A DNA stretch of 47,021 bases from NCBI RefSeq assembly GCF_030271255.1, contig NZ_JASJOM010000020.1:1-47021 (forward strand). Direction: 5' to 3'. The notes under the pieces are model-generated. The model was given only the letters and a program-made list of their open reading frames with translations, did no database searches and had not been told where the DNA came from. This stretch comes from Peribacillus folii (GTDB lineage: Bacteria > Bacillota > Bacilli > Bacillales > DSM-1321). This document shows, piece after piece, positions 38,566-47,021 of the stretch (positions are counted from its first letter, which is position 1; each line of letters opens with the position of its first letter). A program made the position numbers and the translations under genes.

Positions 38566-39882
38566 ATGGTCAGCCCGCACATATTGGAGATATTTATAAA
38601 ATTATTAGCAGTAGCTGTATTAATAGCATTGACCGCATTTTTCGTGGCGTCGGAATTTGCCATCGTTAAAGTCAGAAGTTCCCGCATCAATCAACTGATC
38701 GAAGAGAGGCATAGAAGTGCCCTGGCAGCCAAGAAAGTAACAACCCATATCGATGAGTATTTATCAGCCTGCCAATTGGGAATCACCGTAACGGCTTTAG
38801 GATTAGGGGTGTTGGGGGAGCCTACCGTAGAGGCAATTCTAAAGCCTTTGTTCACGAAATGGGGACTTGAGGAATCCATAGGTCATATCGTCTCTTTCAT
38901 AATCGCTTTTGGTTCAGTGACTTTTCTTCATGTTGTCGTCGGAGAATTGGCGCCAAAAACCGTAGCGATTCAAAAGGCGGAGCAAGTTACCCTGCTTTTT
39001 GCTAAACCATTAATCCTTTTTTACCGTATTTTATATCCCTTCATATGGTTGCTGAATGGTTCTGCCCGTCTTTTGACAGGCATATTCGGATTAAAGCCAG
39101 CTTCTGAGTCGGAAATGGCCCATTCGGAAGAAGAGCTTCGCATCATTTTATCGGAAAGCTATAAAAGCGGTGAAATCAATCAATCCGAATACAAATATGT
39201 CAATCAGATATTCGAATTCGATGAACGTATAGCGAATGAGATCATGGTTCCTCGTACGGAAATGACCGTTATTGAAAAGGGCATGCCGCTATTGGAAGTA
39301 GTCGAGCTGATTCAAGAGGAGCAGTATACGAGGTACCCTGTCATAGATGGTGATAAGGATAATGTCATCGGCATGGTCAATATCAAACGTTTATATACGG
39401 CAACGATAACAGAAGAGAATGTATCGGCGTTGACGGTTGATTCATTTGTAACGCCGATCATCCGTGTGCTTGAAACGATTGCTATTCATGATCTGCTGCT
39501 TAAAATGCAGAAGGAACGGATTCATATGGCGGTTTTGACTGATGAGTATGGCGGAACGGCAGGTCTTGTTACAGTTGAAGATATTCTTGAAGAAATCGTT
39601 GGCGAAATCCGTGATGAATTCGATCAGGACGAACGTCCGCTCATTCAAAAAATCAATGATGGCCATTATGTTTTCGATGCGAAAACCTTGATCGAGGATG
39701 TCAATGATACGCTTGCGATAGATTTACCTGAGGAAGATATCGATACACTTGGGGGTTGGGTCCTGACTGGAAGGTTTGAAATTGCAGTCGGTGATAAAAT
39801 GGAATACGCCGGCTGTGAGTTTACCGTAAAAGAAATGGATGGTCACCATGTATTATATGTTGAAGCCAAGAAAATTCAATAA
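38566..39882 (+). CDS. CNNM/CBS-domain ion transporter (MpfA/YhdP, hemolysin C-like)
   Basis: Membrane protein of about 438 residues. The CNNM/DUF21 transmembrane domain (about 1-190: [39 protein letters not shown]) is followed by a CBS pair (about 200-340; VPRTEM and [23 protein letters not shown]) and a C-terminal CorC/HlyC domain. Such proteins (B. subtilis MpfA/YhdP) are linked to Mg2+ export or homeostasis. The frame opens at a TTG (38512) only 3 bases from AGGAGG, with a poor N-terminus; ATG 38566 gives the usual start but a weaker site. It is the second gene after merR. Confidence 0.88.
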   Translation: MVSPHILEIFIKLLAVAVLIALTAFFVASEFAIVKVRSSRINQLIEERHRSALAAKKVTTHIDEYLSACQLGITVTALGLGVLGEPTVEAILKPLFTKWGLEESIGHIVSFIIAFGSVTFLHVVVGELAPKTVAIQKAEQVTLLFAKPLILFYRILYPFIWLLNGSARLLTGIFGLKPASESEMAHSEEELRIILSESYKSGEINQSEYKYVNQIFEFDERIANEIMVPRTEMTVIEKGMPLLEVVELIQEEQYTRYPVIDGDKDNVIGMVNIKRLYTATITEENVSALTVDSFVTPIIRVLETIAIHDLLLKMQKERIHMAVLTDEYGGTAGLVTVEDILEEIVGEIRDEFDQDERPLIQKINDGHYVFDAKTLIEDVNDTLAIDLPEEDIDTLGGWVLTGRFEIAVGDKMEYAGCEFTVKEMDGHHVLYVEAKKIQ

Positions 39883-39892
39883 GCAGCACAGT

Positions 39893-39927
39893 AAAAACCG
39901 AAGGTGCATACTTTCGGTTTTTTTTCT
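39893..39927 (+). terminator. terminator after the CNNM gene
   Basis: AAAAACCGAA (39893-39902) pairs with TTCGGTTTTT (39913-39922), followed by three more T. Confidence 0.9.
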
Positions 39928-40186
39928 GCGTTTCAAACTTAAAAGGCACAGGGGCGCTAAAATGGAAAAGGAATTTATGTAAAATAATTATGTAGGTAAC
40001 CTTTTTCGCTTCGGAAATGTTAAAATGGAAAATAGGCAATGAATCTACCTATTTATCATTTTTTTAATTGAAAAGCATATAATTAATTTTCTCCAAAAAG
40101 TATTACTGATAATGGGGTCAGGATTTATCTTTAAATGCCATTTATTAATGGCTGGACATAATTAAGTATTGAAGGTGGGCGGAAAA
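39928..40186 (+). other. intergenic region before the sensor kinase gene
   Basis: About 260 AT-rich bases. A TATAAT lies at about 40078 with no good -35. No sigma-B pattern (GTTT..., GGG...) was found in front of the kinase gene, unlike the phosphatase gene downstream. Confidence 0.4.
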
Positions 40187-42988
40187 ATGGGTTTTAAGAA
40201 GAAGCAAATGCTCGGGTTCGGTTTAATTTTGCTTTTCTTGGCGATATTACTAACTTTCATGATGCTTACGCTTAACAATTTAAAGAGCAGCATGACCGAA
40301 ATAGTCGAAAATCGCTATGAAAAAGTTCAAGCCTCGATGGAAATCCGGCAGCTGTTTTCAAGATCGGATCGAGAAATATTGTTCGCGGCCAATGATGCCA
40401 ATAAAGAGGAAAGAGCAGAAAGCCTTGAAATCATCAATGATAATCATAGTTTGATTGAATCGAAGGTTGCCAAACTATCTGGTACGTTAAACAAGGTGAG
40501 GGCAAAGCAGCTATTGAAAGAGTTTGAAACGCAATATGCATCATACTCGGTAACGGAAGCAGAAATCCTGCAAAAAATACAATCAGGAAATTCTGCCGAT
40601 AATCTTTCAAGCTTGATGAATGATCAAAAGGAAAAACGGACGAAAGTCATCCGGACGATGGACGAATTCAAGGATTATCAAGAAGGTGTCATGAAGGAAA
40701 CCTTAAGGAATTCGAAACAAACCTACGAAGATATGATCGGTTTCATCATCTTTGCGGTTATTCTTAGCATTTTGGTTATTGCGATTACGATGGCTTGGAT
40801 GATTCGCAGCACGTCAAAAGATTTGCAATCGATCACGAAGGTCATTAAAAATATCAACTTCAAGGATTTATCTGTAGTGCCGCGGGTTCCGGTGAAAACC
40901 AAGGATGAGATCGGCGATATTGCCCGTTCCTTCAATGATATGGCGGAATCGCTTGAAGTTTATAATCGAAAAGAGAAGGATTTCACGGAAAAAATCAGTG
41001 AGCAGAACTGGATCCAAACCCGTGTTGCCGATATCGCGACCATGTATCAGCGCATAGTCGATGTCGAGGTTCTCGGTGATCGGTTCATTACAAGGCTTGC
41101 CCCGATGATGGGCGCTTCGATCGGAGCTTTTTATGTCAAGCGGGGTGATGGTTCCGATATGCGTTTCGTGAAGCTTGCCAGCTTTGCGGGAGATGGCAAA
41201 GACTCAGGACGACGTGAATTCCGCTTGGGAGAGGGCTTGATTGGGCAGTGTGCCCTTGAAAAACAATCGAAAGTCATTGAAGATATCCCTGAGGATTTTC
41301 AGTTGGTAACGACAGGACTGGGCGAAGTCAGTCCGAAAAGCATTGTCATTGCTCCGGTCCTTTTCGAGGGTGAAGTTGTGGCAATGGTGGAACTGGCTAG
41401 CTTGGAGGCCTTTACCAAGATGCAAAAAGACTTCCTCAACAATGTCCTTGATACATTGGGCATCACGATTAATAATGTCGAGGGCCGAATGGAAATCGAG
41501 CGCTTATTGAAGGAATCACAGGCACAGACGGAAGAATTACAGGCTCAATCGGAAGAATTGCAATCACAGTCAGAAGAAATGCAGGCCCAATCAGAGGAGC
41601 TGCAAACACAGGCTGAAGAGCTCCGGATGATCAATGAGCAATTGGAAGAGAGAAACCGTGAAACGGAAGAGAAGTCAAAAGAGCTACAGGTTGCGAAGCT
41701 GAACCTTGAAAAGCAAGCGGAGGAATTGAAGCTAAGCTCTAAATATAAATCAGAGTTCATGGCCAATATGTCCCATGAATTGCGGACACCTCTCAATAGT
41801 ATTTTGATACTATCGGAAATGCTTTCCGATCCGAATGATAGTAAGTTGAATGAAGAGCAGCAGGAGTTCGCTCGTGTCATTAATTCTTCAGGTCAGGACT
41901 TACTGACGTTGATCAATGATATTTTGGATTTATCCAAGGTGGAAGTTGGAAAGCTGGAAGTGGTATTCGACGAAATGAACATGAGTGAGCTTCCCGAATT
42001 ATTGCACCGTAACTTTGATCATGTAGCGAAGAAAAAGAACATCGACTTTATAATAGAAAAAGATAAAAATGTCCCTGATATTTTCTTTACAGATGAGCAG
42101 CGCTTCCAGCAAATCTTGAAAAATCTGCTGTCCAATGCATTTAAATTCACCGAAAAAGGCTCGGTTTCCGTCCAAATCAAAAAAGCGGATGAAGAAAATG
42201 TAGCGCAATGGATACAAACTAAAGGGGCAAACAATTGGGTCCAAATCAAGGTGACCGACACGGGCATCGGGATTTCTAAAGAGAAGCAGAAAATCATTTT
42301 TGATGCGTTCCAGCAAGGCGATGGAGCTACTATGAGGAAATATGGCGGTACAGGATTAGGGCTATCCATTTGCCGTGAGTTCGCTAAGCTTCTAGGCGGC
42401 TGGGTCGTCGTCGATAGCGAGGAAGGCAAAGGCAGTACCTTCACGTTCTTCATCCCGAGCATGCCAGAGGGCTTTAAAAATGTCGGTGAAGCGATAGCTG
42501 CTTCCCCGGAAGTGGCAGCAGCCACCCATGAGGAATCTGTCTCCGCGATTGTCGGCCAAGAAGAACCGGAAGCGGAAGTGATGGGCGAAGATAACCAAGA
42601 TAATTCCAAGCCGTTCTGCAATAAAACCGTCCTGGTCGTCGATGATGACCACAGAAATATATTTGCGCTTAAAAATGCCCTTAAGCATGAGGGAATGGAA
42701 ATCCTTGTAGCTGAAAACGGCTATGAATGTTTGGATATTCTTGAAAAAGGAAATAATATAGATGCGATATTGATGGATATCATGATGCCGGGCATGGACG
42801 GTTATGAGACGATGACAAGGATTCGCAAGCAGAATCAGTTCGAAAACCTTCCGATCATAGCGCTGACGGCTAAAGCGATGAAGGGCGATAGGGAAAAATG
42901 CCTGAAGGCAGGAGCCTCCGATTATGTCAGCAAGCCATTAAAATTAGATCAGCTATTATCGGTTTTAAGGGTTTGGCTAACTAATTGA
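40187..42988 (+). CDS. hybrid sensor histidine kinase, RsbK-like
   Basis: 933 residues. Order: TM1 (about 9-30), an outside four-helix sensor of the 4HB/CHASE3 type (about 31-178), TM2 (about 182-206), HAMP, GAF (about 290-435), Glu-rich heptads (445-479), coiled coil, HisKA with phospho-His530 in MSHELRTPLNS, HATPase (KYGGTGLGLSICREF), then a C-terminal REC with Asp864 in ILMDIMMPGMDG. ATG 40187 has GGCGG-type spacing; the frame opens 18 bases earlier at TTG. With the CheR and RR-PP2C genes next to it, it matches RsbK, the kinase that switches on sigma-B in B. cereus: phosphate passes to RsbY, and RsbM methylates RsbK. Other roles for this trio (chemotaxis-like, biofilm) cannot be excluded. 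Confidence 0.88.
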   Translation: MGFKKKQMLGFGLILLFLAILLTFMMLTLNNLKSSMTEIVENRYEKVQASMEIRQLFSRSDREILFAANDANKEERAESLEIINDNHSLIESKVAKLSGTLNKVRAKQLLKEFETQYASYSVTEAEILQKIQSGNSADNLSSLMNDQKEKRTKVIRTMDEFKDYQEGVMKETLRNSKQTYEDMIGFIIFAVILSILVIAITMAWMIRSTSKDLQSITKVIKNINFKDLSVVPRVPVKTKDEIGDIARSFNDMAESLEVYNRKEKDFTEKISEQNWIQTRVADIATMYQRIVDVEVLGDRFITRLAPMMGASIGAFYVKRGDGSDMRFVKLASFAGDGKDSGRREFRLGEGLIGQCALEKQSKVIEDIPEDFQLVTTGLGEVSPKSIVIAPVLFEGEVVAMVELASLEAFTKMQKDFLNNVLDTLGITINNVEGRMEIERLLKESQAQTEELQAQSEELQSQSEEMQAQSEELQTQAEELRMINEQLEERNRETEEKSKELQVAKLNLEKQAEELKLSSKYKSEFMANMSHELRTPLNSILILSEMLSDPNDSKLNEEQQEFARVINSSGQDLLTLINDILDLSKVEVGKLEVVFDEMNMSELPELLHRNFDHVAKKKNIDFIIEKDKNVPDIFFTDEQRFQQILKNLLSNAFKFTEKGSVSVQIKKADEENVAQWIQTKGANNWVQIKVTDTGIGISKEKQKIIFDAFQQGDGATMRKYGGTGLGLSICREFAKLLGGWVVVDSEEGKGSTFTFFIPSMPEGFKNVGEAIAASPEVAAATHEESVSAIVGQEEPEAEVMGEDNQDNSKPFCNKTVLVVDDDHRNIFALKNALKHEGMEILVAENGYECLDILEKGNNIDAILMDIMMPGMDGYETMTRIRKQNQFENLPIIALTAKAMKGDREKCLKAGASDYVSKPLKLDQLLSVLRVWLTN
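41519..41623 (+). repeat. five tandem 21-bp units encoding Q-x-Q-[ST/A]-E-E-[LM] heptads
   Basis: Residues 445-479 of the kinase are five successive heptads of the pattern Q-[ATS]-Q-[TSA]-E-E-[LM]. The Ser/Thr/Ala-Glu-Glu core resembles methyl-accepting sites of chemoreceptors. It sits between GAF and HisKA, where it would form a coiled-coil signalling helix. Confidence 0.75.
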
Positions 42989-43016
42989 TTGATAGTAAAG
43001 GTAAGGAAGGTTTTGC

Positions 43017-43850
43017 ATGAAGGATACTTTAACGATTGAAGAACGAGAAGATATAGAAATCGAATTATTGTTGCAAGCCATCTATTCCGTTTCCGGCTTT
43101 GATTTTCGGAAATACATGCGATCTTCCATAAAACGAAGAGTTGAAAATCGAATGAGGCTTGACCATGTCCGGAGGATAAGCGGATTGATTGAAATGGTTT
43201 TATATGAAAAGGGATATGTCGAGAAGCTGTTGAAAGATTTTTCGATAAATGTTACTGAAATGTTCCGCGATCCCGATTTCTTTAAAGCTTTCCGATTGAA
43301 CATCGTCCCGCTCCTGAAAAACCTTCCGGAAATCAGAATTTGGCATGCTGGTTGCTCGACTGGCGAGGAGGCATTTTCCATGGCCATCATCCTTAAGGAA
43401 GAAGGTCTTTATGATAAGGCAAGGATTTATGCCACTGATATGAACGAAGACGTCCTCCGGCATGCTGAAAAAGGGATATTGCCCTTAAATCGCATGCAAT
43501 CTTATACGAAAAACTATTTGTATGCTGGCGGTAACCAAGAATTTTCGGAGTATTATACAACCGATTATCAATATGCCTATCTTGATCCAACGCTTCTGAA
43601 AAACATTGAGTTTTTCCAGCATAACTTGGTTACAGATGGTTCATTCAATGAATTTCATATCATCATGTGCAGGAATGTGATGATTTACTTTACCAGTGAA
43701 TTGCAAACTTATGTAAATCAGTTGTTTTATGACAGTCTATGTAAAGATGGGTTCCTTGCGGTTGGCAGCAAGGAAACGCTCCATACATCCTCCTTTTCGG
43801 AAGTTTACGAGGACTTTGACTCGAAGGAACGGATTTATCGAAAGTTATAA
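43017..43850 (+). CDS. CheR-type protein-glutamate methyltransferase, RsbM-like
   Basis: 277 residues, SAM-dependent. The CheR N-terminal helical domain (about 15-75, GFDFRKYMRSSIKRRVENRM) is followed by the methyltransferase fold. Motifs are RIWHAGCSTGEEAFSMAI (SAM-binding, about 106-123), IYATDMNEDVL, IIMCRNVMIYF (about 213-223) and FLAVGSKETL. AAGGAAGG precedes the ATG, 28 bases after the kinase stop, so it is co-transcribed. No chemotaxis genes are near. In B. cereus RsbM methylates RsbK and damps sigma-B activation, which is the probable role here. Confidence 0.9.
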   Translation: MKDTLTIEEREDIEIELLLQAIYSVSGFDFRKYMRSSIKRRVENRMRLDHVRRISGLIEMVLYEKGYVEKLLKDFSINVTEMFRDPDFFKAFRLNIVPLLKNLPEIRIWHAGCSTGEEAFSMAIILKEEGLYDKARIYATDMNEDVLRHAEKGILPLNRMQSYTKNYLYAGGNQEFSEYYTTDYQYAYLDPTLLKNIEFFQHNLVTDGSFNEFHIIMCRNVMIYFTSELQTYVNQLFYDSLCKDGFLAVGSKETLHTSSFSEVYEDFDSKERIYRKL

Positions 43851-43888
43851 TGAAGGGTCCGTTCCCATGCGGGCTCTTCATTTTTTTT
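43851..43888 (+). terminator. terminator between the CheR and RR-PP2C genes
   Basis: TGAAGGGTCCG (43851-43861) pairs with CGGGCTCTTCA (43870-43880), with wobbles, followed by eight T. It separates the kinase-methyltransferase transcript from the phosphatase gene, which then has its own promoter. Confidence 0.8.
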
Positions 43889-43907
43889 GTTTTCTTTCGC
43901 TTTTCAT

Positions 43908-43933
43908 GTTTATGGCACGAAGAGATGGGGTAT
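43908..43933 (+). promoter_or_regulatory. sigma-B promoter of the RR-PP2C phosphatase gene
   Basis: GTTTAT (43908-43913), 14-base spacer, GGGTAT (43928-43933). It matches the Bacillus sigma-B consensus GTTTWW-N12-15-GGGWAW at every key base. The leader to the ATG at 44116 would be about 175 bases. A TATAAT near 44011 might add a weak sigma-A start. Confidence 0.75.
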
Positions 43934-44115
43934 ATGTAATCAGTTAGTCTGCAGGTGTAATTGCCATCATTGCTTATTATTATTATTAAATGAGTCTGAA
44001 CTTCGTTATAATGGAATAGAAACATCCCGGAAAATGGGAGCTTTATTTATGTAACGATCCAGATGATAAAGGAAAAATATTGCCGCTCGATATAAGCCAA
44101 AAGGGGAATGAAAGA

Positions 44116-45258
44116 ATGACGATTTTAATCGTAGATGATAACCAGGTTAACCTTTTCGTTATAGAAAAAATTCTAAAACGGGCTGGCTATACGGATTTTC
44201 TATCATTAACTTCAGCTGTTGAGATGTTTGAATATTTACAGGTGGATAGTCCGCAACCTAAAGAGACTTCCGTTGATATAATCCTGCTTGATATCATGAT
44301 GCCGGACATCGATGGGATAGAGGCATGCAGAAAATTGCAAAGCATTCCTCACCTTAAAGATATACCCGTAATTTTCGTCACCGCTCTAGAAGATTCAAAT
44401 AAGGTGGCCGAGGCACTTGATGTGGGCGGAATCGATTATATTATGAAGCCTATTAATAAAATAGATTTGCTTGCAAGGATCCGCGTAGGATTAAGGCTAA
44501 AATATGAAAAAGATTGGCACAAGATGCAGGACGAAAAGATACGCAATGAATTGGATCTTTCCATGCAGGTCCAAAGCAGCTTGTTAAGTGAACCGATTAT
44601 TAATGATCACTTAACCATCAGAGCTTCATACTTACCTGCAAATAAATTGGCAGGGGATATGTATTATTGGCATCGGATCGATGAAAATCGATATGGGATC
44701 ATCCTTTTGGATATGATGGGGCATGGAATATCCTCTTCGCTTGTTTGTATGTTCATCTCTTCCGTCTTAAGGGATGCGATCAGGACCCATTCCGATCCGG
44801 TAGCGGTCATAAGCGAAATGAATCGCTGGATGAACACGCTCAATAAAGAAGATAACCAAGTGCATTATTACTTTACCGCAATTTATTTGATCATTGATAC
44901 GGAGAAAAAAACAGTGGAGTATGTCAATGCTGGACATCCGCCAGGCTTTGCGCTTATGGATGATGGTACGGCGACCTCGCTTTCAAAAGGAACATGTCCG
45001 GTCGGTTTCTTTACCGAAATGAAAATTGAGAAATCGATCATTCATTATGAAGAGAGGATTCAGATCCTGCTCTTTACGGATGGAGTGATGGAGGCCATAG
45101 ACGGGGAAGGGACGGAAGGATTGGATCAAATACAGCAGGCTGTCTCGACGAGGTGGCTGGAATGTAAGGAAACGGCTCCGATTGATTTTGTGATGTCCCC
45201 GGGAATGCAGCAAGATCAACCTGATGATATGTGTGTGGTTGTCATCCAGGCTAATTGA
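44116..45258 (+). CDS. response regulator-PP2C phosphatase, RsbY/RsbU-like
   Basis: 380 residues. A receiver domain (about 1-125; DD near the N-terminus, Asp59 in LLDIMMPDIDG, Thr and Lys in VTALE and IMKPI) is joined to a SpoIIE/RsbU-type PP2C phosphatase (about 170-375; LAGDMYYW, LLDMMGHGISSSL, YVNAGHPPG, LFTDGVMEA). In sigma-B partner switching such a protein dephosphorylates the anti-anti-sigma factor RsbV, freeing sigma-B. AAGGGGA lies 8 bases before the ATG; the frame opens 36 bases earlier at TTG. It follows kinase and methyltransferase but has its own sigma-B promoter, giving positive feedback. Confidence 0.9.
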   Translation: MTILIVDDNQVNLFVIEKILKRAGYTDFLSLTSAVEMFEYLQVDSPQPKETSVDIILLDIMMPDIDGIEACRKLQSIPHLKDIPVIFVTALEDSNKVAEALDVGGIDYIMKPINKIDLLARIRVGLRLKYEKDWHKMQDEKIRNELDLSMQVQSSLLSEPIINDHLTIRASYLPANKLAGDMYYWHRIDENRYGIILLDMMGHGISSSLVCMFISSVLRDAIRTHSDPVAVISEMNRWMNTLNKEDNQVHYYFTAIYLIIDTEKKTVEYVNAGHPPGFALMDDGTATSLSKGTCPVGFFTEMKIEKSIIHYEERIQILLFTDGVMEAIDGEGTEGLDQIQQAVSTRWLECKETAPIDFVMSPGMQQDQPDDMCVVVIQAN

Positions 45259-45265
45259 ACATACG

Positions 45266-45297
45266 AAAAGGCGGCAAATTATCTGCCGCCTTTTTTT
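45266..45297 (+). terminator. terminator after the RR-PP2C gene
   Basis: AAAAGGCGGCA (45266-45276) pairs with TGCCGCCTTTT (45284-45294) around a 7-base loop, with seven T in all. The A-run could also serve the convergent csbD-like gene. Confidence 0.9.
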
Positions 45298-45336
45298 ATG
45301 CACACGATGTGTTCGCGTTTATCTAAAGCAAAAATA

Positions 45337-45507
45337 TCATTTATTATTTTTTAATTTGCCTAGACCTTCCTGGAGGTTGCCTTTTAATTTATCGATTTTG
45401 CCTTCTGTTTGTAAGTGAGGATCATTTTTCGCGTTTCCGACCTGGTCTTTTGTTTCACCTTTTACCTTATTTACGGTACCTTTTATTTTGTCTGATAAGC
45501 CGCTCAT
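45337..45507 (-). CDS. CsbD-like general stress protein
   Basis: 56 residues, too short for many gene finders: MSGLSDKIKGTVNKVKGE at the start, then TKDQVGNAKND and ending LKGNLQEGLGKLKNNK. The repeated K-[IVL]-KG pattern is the CsbD family hallmark. ATG 45507 is 7 bases from AGGAGG (an ATG one codon earlier is too close). B. subtilis CsbD is a sigma-B-dependent protein of unclear function, hydrophilic and helical. The excellent sigma-B promoter at 45540-45564 fits. It is convergent with the RsbY-like gene. Confidence 0.88.
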   Translation of the reverse strand: MSGLSDKIKGTVNKVKGETKDQVGNAKNDPHLQTEGKIDKLKGNLQEGLGKLKNNK

Positions 45508-45539
45508 CATGTTACCTCCTTTTTCGTTATATCGTATAT

Positions 45540-45564
45540 ATACCCGTGGAGTTCATGTGTAAAC
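45540..45564 (-). promoter_or_regulatory. sigma-B promoter of the csbD-like gene
   Basis: On the minus strand: GTTTAC (45559-45564), 13-base spacer, GGGTAT (45540-45545), 33 bases ahead of the start codon. It departs from GTTTWW-N12-15-GGGWAW only in the last -35 base. It begins right after the stop of the upstream esterase gene. Confidence 0.8.
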
Positions 45565-45568
45565 CATT

Positions 45569-46345
45569 TTATATGGTTAAGGAGGTCAGTGGATCGCTGT
45601 TTGCCTGCTTGATTTGCTTTAGAATGAATCGGTGAGACTGTTCGATGATGTAATCTTTATCATGATCCAAAGAAGCCACGTGATATGAATTATGAAGGGA
45701 AACCATTTCTTTATCTTCTGACATGACAGTTTCATATATTTGGTGGGAGCAACGATCTGGTACAACGTGATCCTCAGGGGAGTGGAAGAGCATGAGCGGA
45801 CATGTGATCTTTTGAAGTTGTAAACAGGTATGCTGCATGATTTCAAGCAATTGATTAATCGCTTTTGTTGGAACCTTGTCATAAACGATTTCATCCACAT
45901 TATCGGCTTTTATGTCAGGTTTGCCTTCAGGAATGAAGCGTGGGGTTGATTGGTTGCGATATTTTTCATATTCAGGAACTTCGAGAGCGGCATTAATCGT
46001 AAGAACTCCATCACAAGCGAATTTAGCTGCCAAATCGAGGACAAGAGCACCCCCCATTGATTGCCCGATGGCGAATACATTAGTGCAGGTTTTCCTTAAT
46101 TTTGCATAAGCCGCTGCAACACCTTCCGTCCATTGCTGGTAATGGCTCGTTTCCATTTCCGTCTCGTTCGTTCCATGACCGGCCAGACGAGGGGCGAAGA
46201 CCGTGAATCCCCTGGCCGCTAAGCTTTCGCCTAAATACCTTACGCTTTGTGGTGTCCCGTTAAAACCATGGCAAATTAGGATGCCTATAGAATTGCCTGG
46301 AAAGAAAAAATGTTCCGCACCTGATATTACCTTTGCAGCTCTCAT
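45569..46345 (-). CDS. alpha/beta hydrolase, carboxylesterase/monoacylglycerol lipase (Est30 type)
   Basis: 258 residues. Visible are the oxyanion region CHGFNGTPQS (about 25-34), nucleophile Ser in GQSMGG (about 94-99), catalytic Asp in HSPEDHVV (about 195) and catalytic His in NSYHVASLDHD (about 225), all in place. It hydrolyses short- or medium-chain esters such as monoacylglycerols, by family. GGAGG precedes the ATG by 8 bases. No terminator follows; the sigma-B promoter for the csbD-like gene begins at once, so readthrough into it is possible. Confidence 0.88.
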   Translation of the reverse strand: MRAAKVISGAEHFFFPGNSIGILICHGFNGTPQSVRYLGESLAARGFTVFAPRLAGHGTNETEMETSHYQQWTEGVAAAYAKLRKTCTNVFAIGQSMGGALVLDLAAKFACDGVLTINAALEVPEYEKYRNQSTPRFIPEGKPDIKADNVDEIVYDKVPTKAINQLLEIMQHTCLQLQKITCPLMLFHSPEDHVVPDRCSHQIYETVMSEDKEMVSLHNSYHVASLDHDKDYIIEQSHRFILKQIKQANSDPLTSLTI

Positions 46346-46647
46346 ATTCCCATCCTCCTTAAACGACGTTTTGTGAAACTCCGTGCAAAAAACTATAAAT
46401 AAAACTATTCCGATTATAATACTTGGTTATATACTAGCATAGCTACATTTATGAAGTCAACTTGAATAGCGCGCTGGATTCTTGAGTGAGGTCCGCATGA
46501 ATCCGGCGATGCGTCCTTCCTTGTGTAATCCCTGAAGGCTGGGTCCGTTGATCAATTCCTTTCGGTTTTGAATCGGCACAGTCTGTCGCAAGATAAAAAT
46601 TCATCATACTATAGATTTTCTTTATAATATTTATCTTAAAAAATCCG
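46346..46647. other. intergenic region between the esterase gene and the rrn promoters
   Basis: About 300 bases. An open frame on the minus strand covers part of it (46449-46838) but runs through the rrn promoters and has no good start, so I do not call it a gene. The stretch 46470-46590 is less AT-rich than its surroundings and has a small GGATTC/GAATCC inverted repeat. Nothing else recognised. Confidence 0.5.
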
Positions 46648-46676
46648 TTGACTTTAAAGTGAAATAGGATTAATAT
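46648..46676 (+). promoter_or_regulatory. rrn promoter P1
   Basis: -35 TTGACT (46648-46653), 17-base spacer, -10 TAATAT (46671-46676), with AT-rich sequence upstream that could act as an UP element. Confidence 0.6.
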
Positions 46677-46747
46677 AAATAAGCACCAGGAAAAACAAAT
46701 CAAAATTTCATCAGCTTTTGGTAGATTACTGAAAGAAAAAATAACTG

Positions 46748-46776
46748 TTGACTTCTTACTGTGAAAATGATAAGAT
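46748..46776 (+). promoter_or_regulatory. rrn promoter P2
   Basis: -35 TTGACT (46748-46753), 17-base spacer, -10 TAAGAT (46771-46776), exactly 100 bases after P1. Confidence 0.75.
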
Positions 46777-46831
46777 GAAATGGTCGCTGAGAAACACAGC
46801 GATTTAAAATAAGTTAAAAACTTCGCAGAAG

Positions 46832-46860
46832 TTGACAACTAATCAGCAGTGTGGTATGAT
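46832..46860 (+). promoter_or_regulatory. rrn promoter P3
   Basis: -35 TTGACA (46832-46837), 17-base spacer, -10 TATGAT (46855-46860), 84 bases after P2. It is the best consensus match and the nearest to the rRNA. Confidence 0.85.
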
Positions 46861-46897
46861 GAATAAGCAAGCCGCCGAGTGAGGCGATTGCGATGAT

Positions 46898-46912
46898 TGC
46901 TCTTTGAAAACT
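46898..46912 (+). promoter_or_regulatory. boxA antitermination element of the rrn leader
   Basis: TGCTCTTTGAAAACT is the usual Bacillus rrn leader boxA, bound by the NusB-NusE antitermination complex, about 75 bases before 16S rRNA. Confidence 0.85.
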
Positions 46913-46985
46913 GAACAAAACAAAGCGCCAACGTTTTTTAAAGTGAGCACACACTATTAAAAAAAGCAAATGAGCAAGTCAAACA

Positions 46986-47021
46986 TTTCTTCGGAGAGTT
47001 TGATCCTGGCTCAGGACGAAC
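46986..47021 (+). rRNA. 16S ribosomal RNA, 5' end (partial)
   Basis: The universal 16S start GAGAGTTTGATCCTGGCTCAG is present from 46995 on, with TCGG before it as in Bacillus. The gene runs off the window. The exact 5' end is uncertain by a few bases. Confidence 0.97.

Overview
The window looks like a low-GC Bacillaceae chromosome. Gene content, strong AGGAGG-type ribosome binding sites, Bacillus-type sigma-A, sigma-B and Fur sites, and a typical rrn leader with boxA all point that way. A soil Bacillus of the Peribacillus/B. simplex type is my guess, from overall familiarity and not from any search.

Layout. (1) 1-840: an internally deleted IS1182-type element sitting between two copies of a terminator hairpin. 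(2) 852-6555: an N-acetylglucosamine regulon. The minus-strand operon nagA-nagB-nagR-SIS gene diverges from nagP (PTS EIICBA), with two NagR-type operators and a cre-like site between them. (3) 6561-26322: a self-contained catecholate siderophore locus. A four-gene ABC importer (binding protein, two permeases, ATPase) diverges from besA, dhbA, dhbC, dhbE, dhbB, dhbF, an mbtH-like gene, a DHA2-type exporter and an Sfp-type phosphopantetheinyl transferase. Fur boxes precede the importer, besA and dhbA. The specificity residues of the two DhbF adenylation domains read as Gly and Thr, so the product should be bacillibactin (2,3-DHB-Gly-Thr trilactone). (4) 26367-32937: an aromatic-acid type MFS transporter, a small double zinc-knuckle protein, a second FtsH-like AAA/M41 protease, a divergent peptide deformylase, and a DHA2 drug exporter divergent from a MarR regulator. 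(5) 32976-37014: a Fur-controlled elemental iron system in the order efeO(M)-efeB(N)-efeU. (6) 37025-39927: a DUF4395 membrane protein, a 39-residue Cys-rich peptide, a MerR regulator and a CNNM/CBS (MpfA/YhdP-like) ion transporter.

(7) 40187-45564 is the most interesting part. It holds a hybrid sensor kinase (4-helix sensor, HAMP, GAF, Glu-rich heptads, HK, REC), a CheR methyltransferase and a response regulator fused to a PP2C phosphatase. This is the same trio as RsbK, RsbM and RsbY, which switch on sigma-B in B. cereus. Here rsbV, rsbW and sigB are not among the neighbours, the order is K-M-Y, and the phosphatase gene has its own sigma-B promoter. A small convergent csbD-like gene, also with a near-perfect sigma-B promoter, lies next to it. 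(8) 45569-47021: a carboxylesterase/monoacylglycerol lipase, then three tandem rrn promoters, the rrn leader with boxA and the first bases of 16S rRNA.

No tRNA, CRISPR array or prophage was seen. All functional calls rest on sequence motifs and family knowledge; no search was run.
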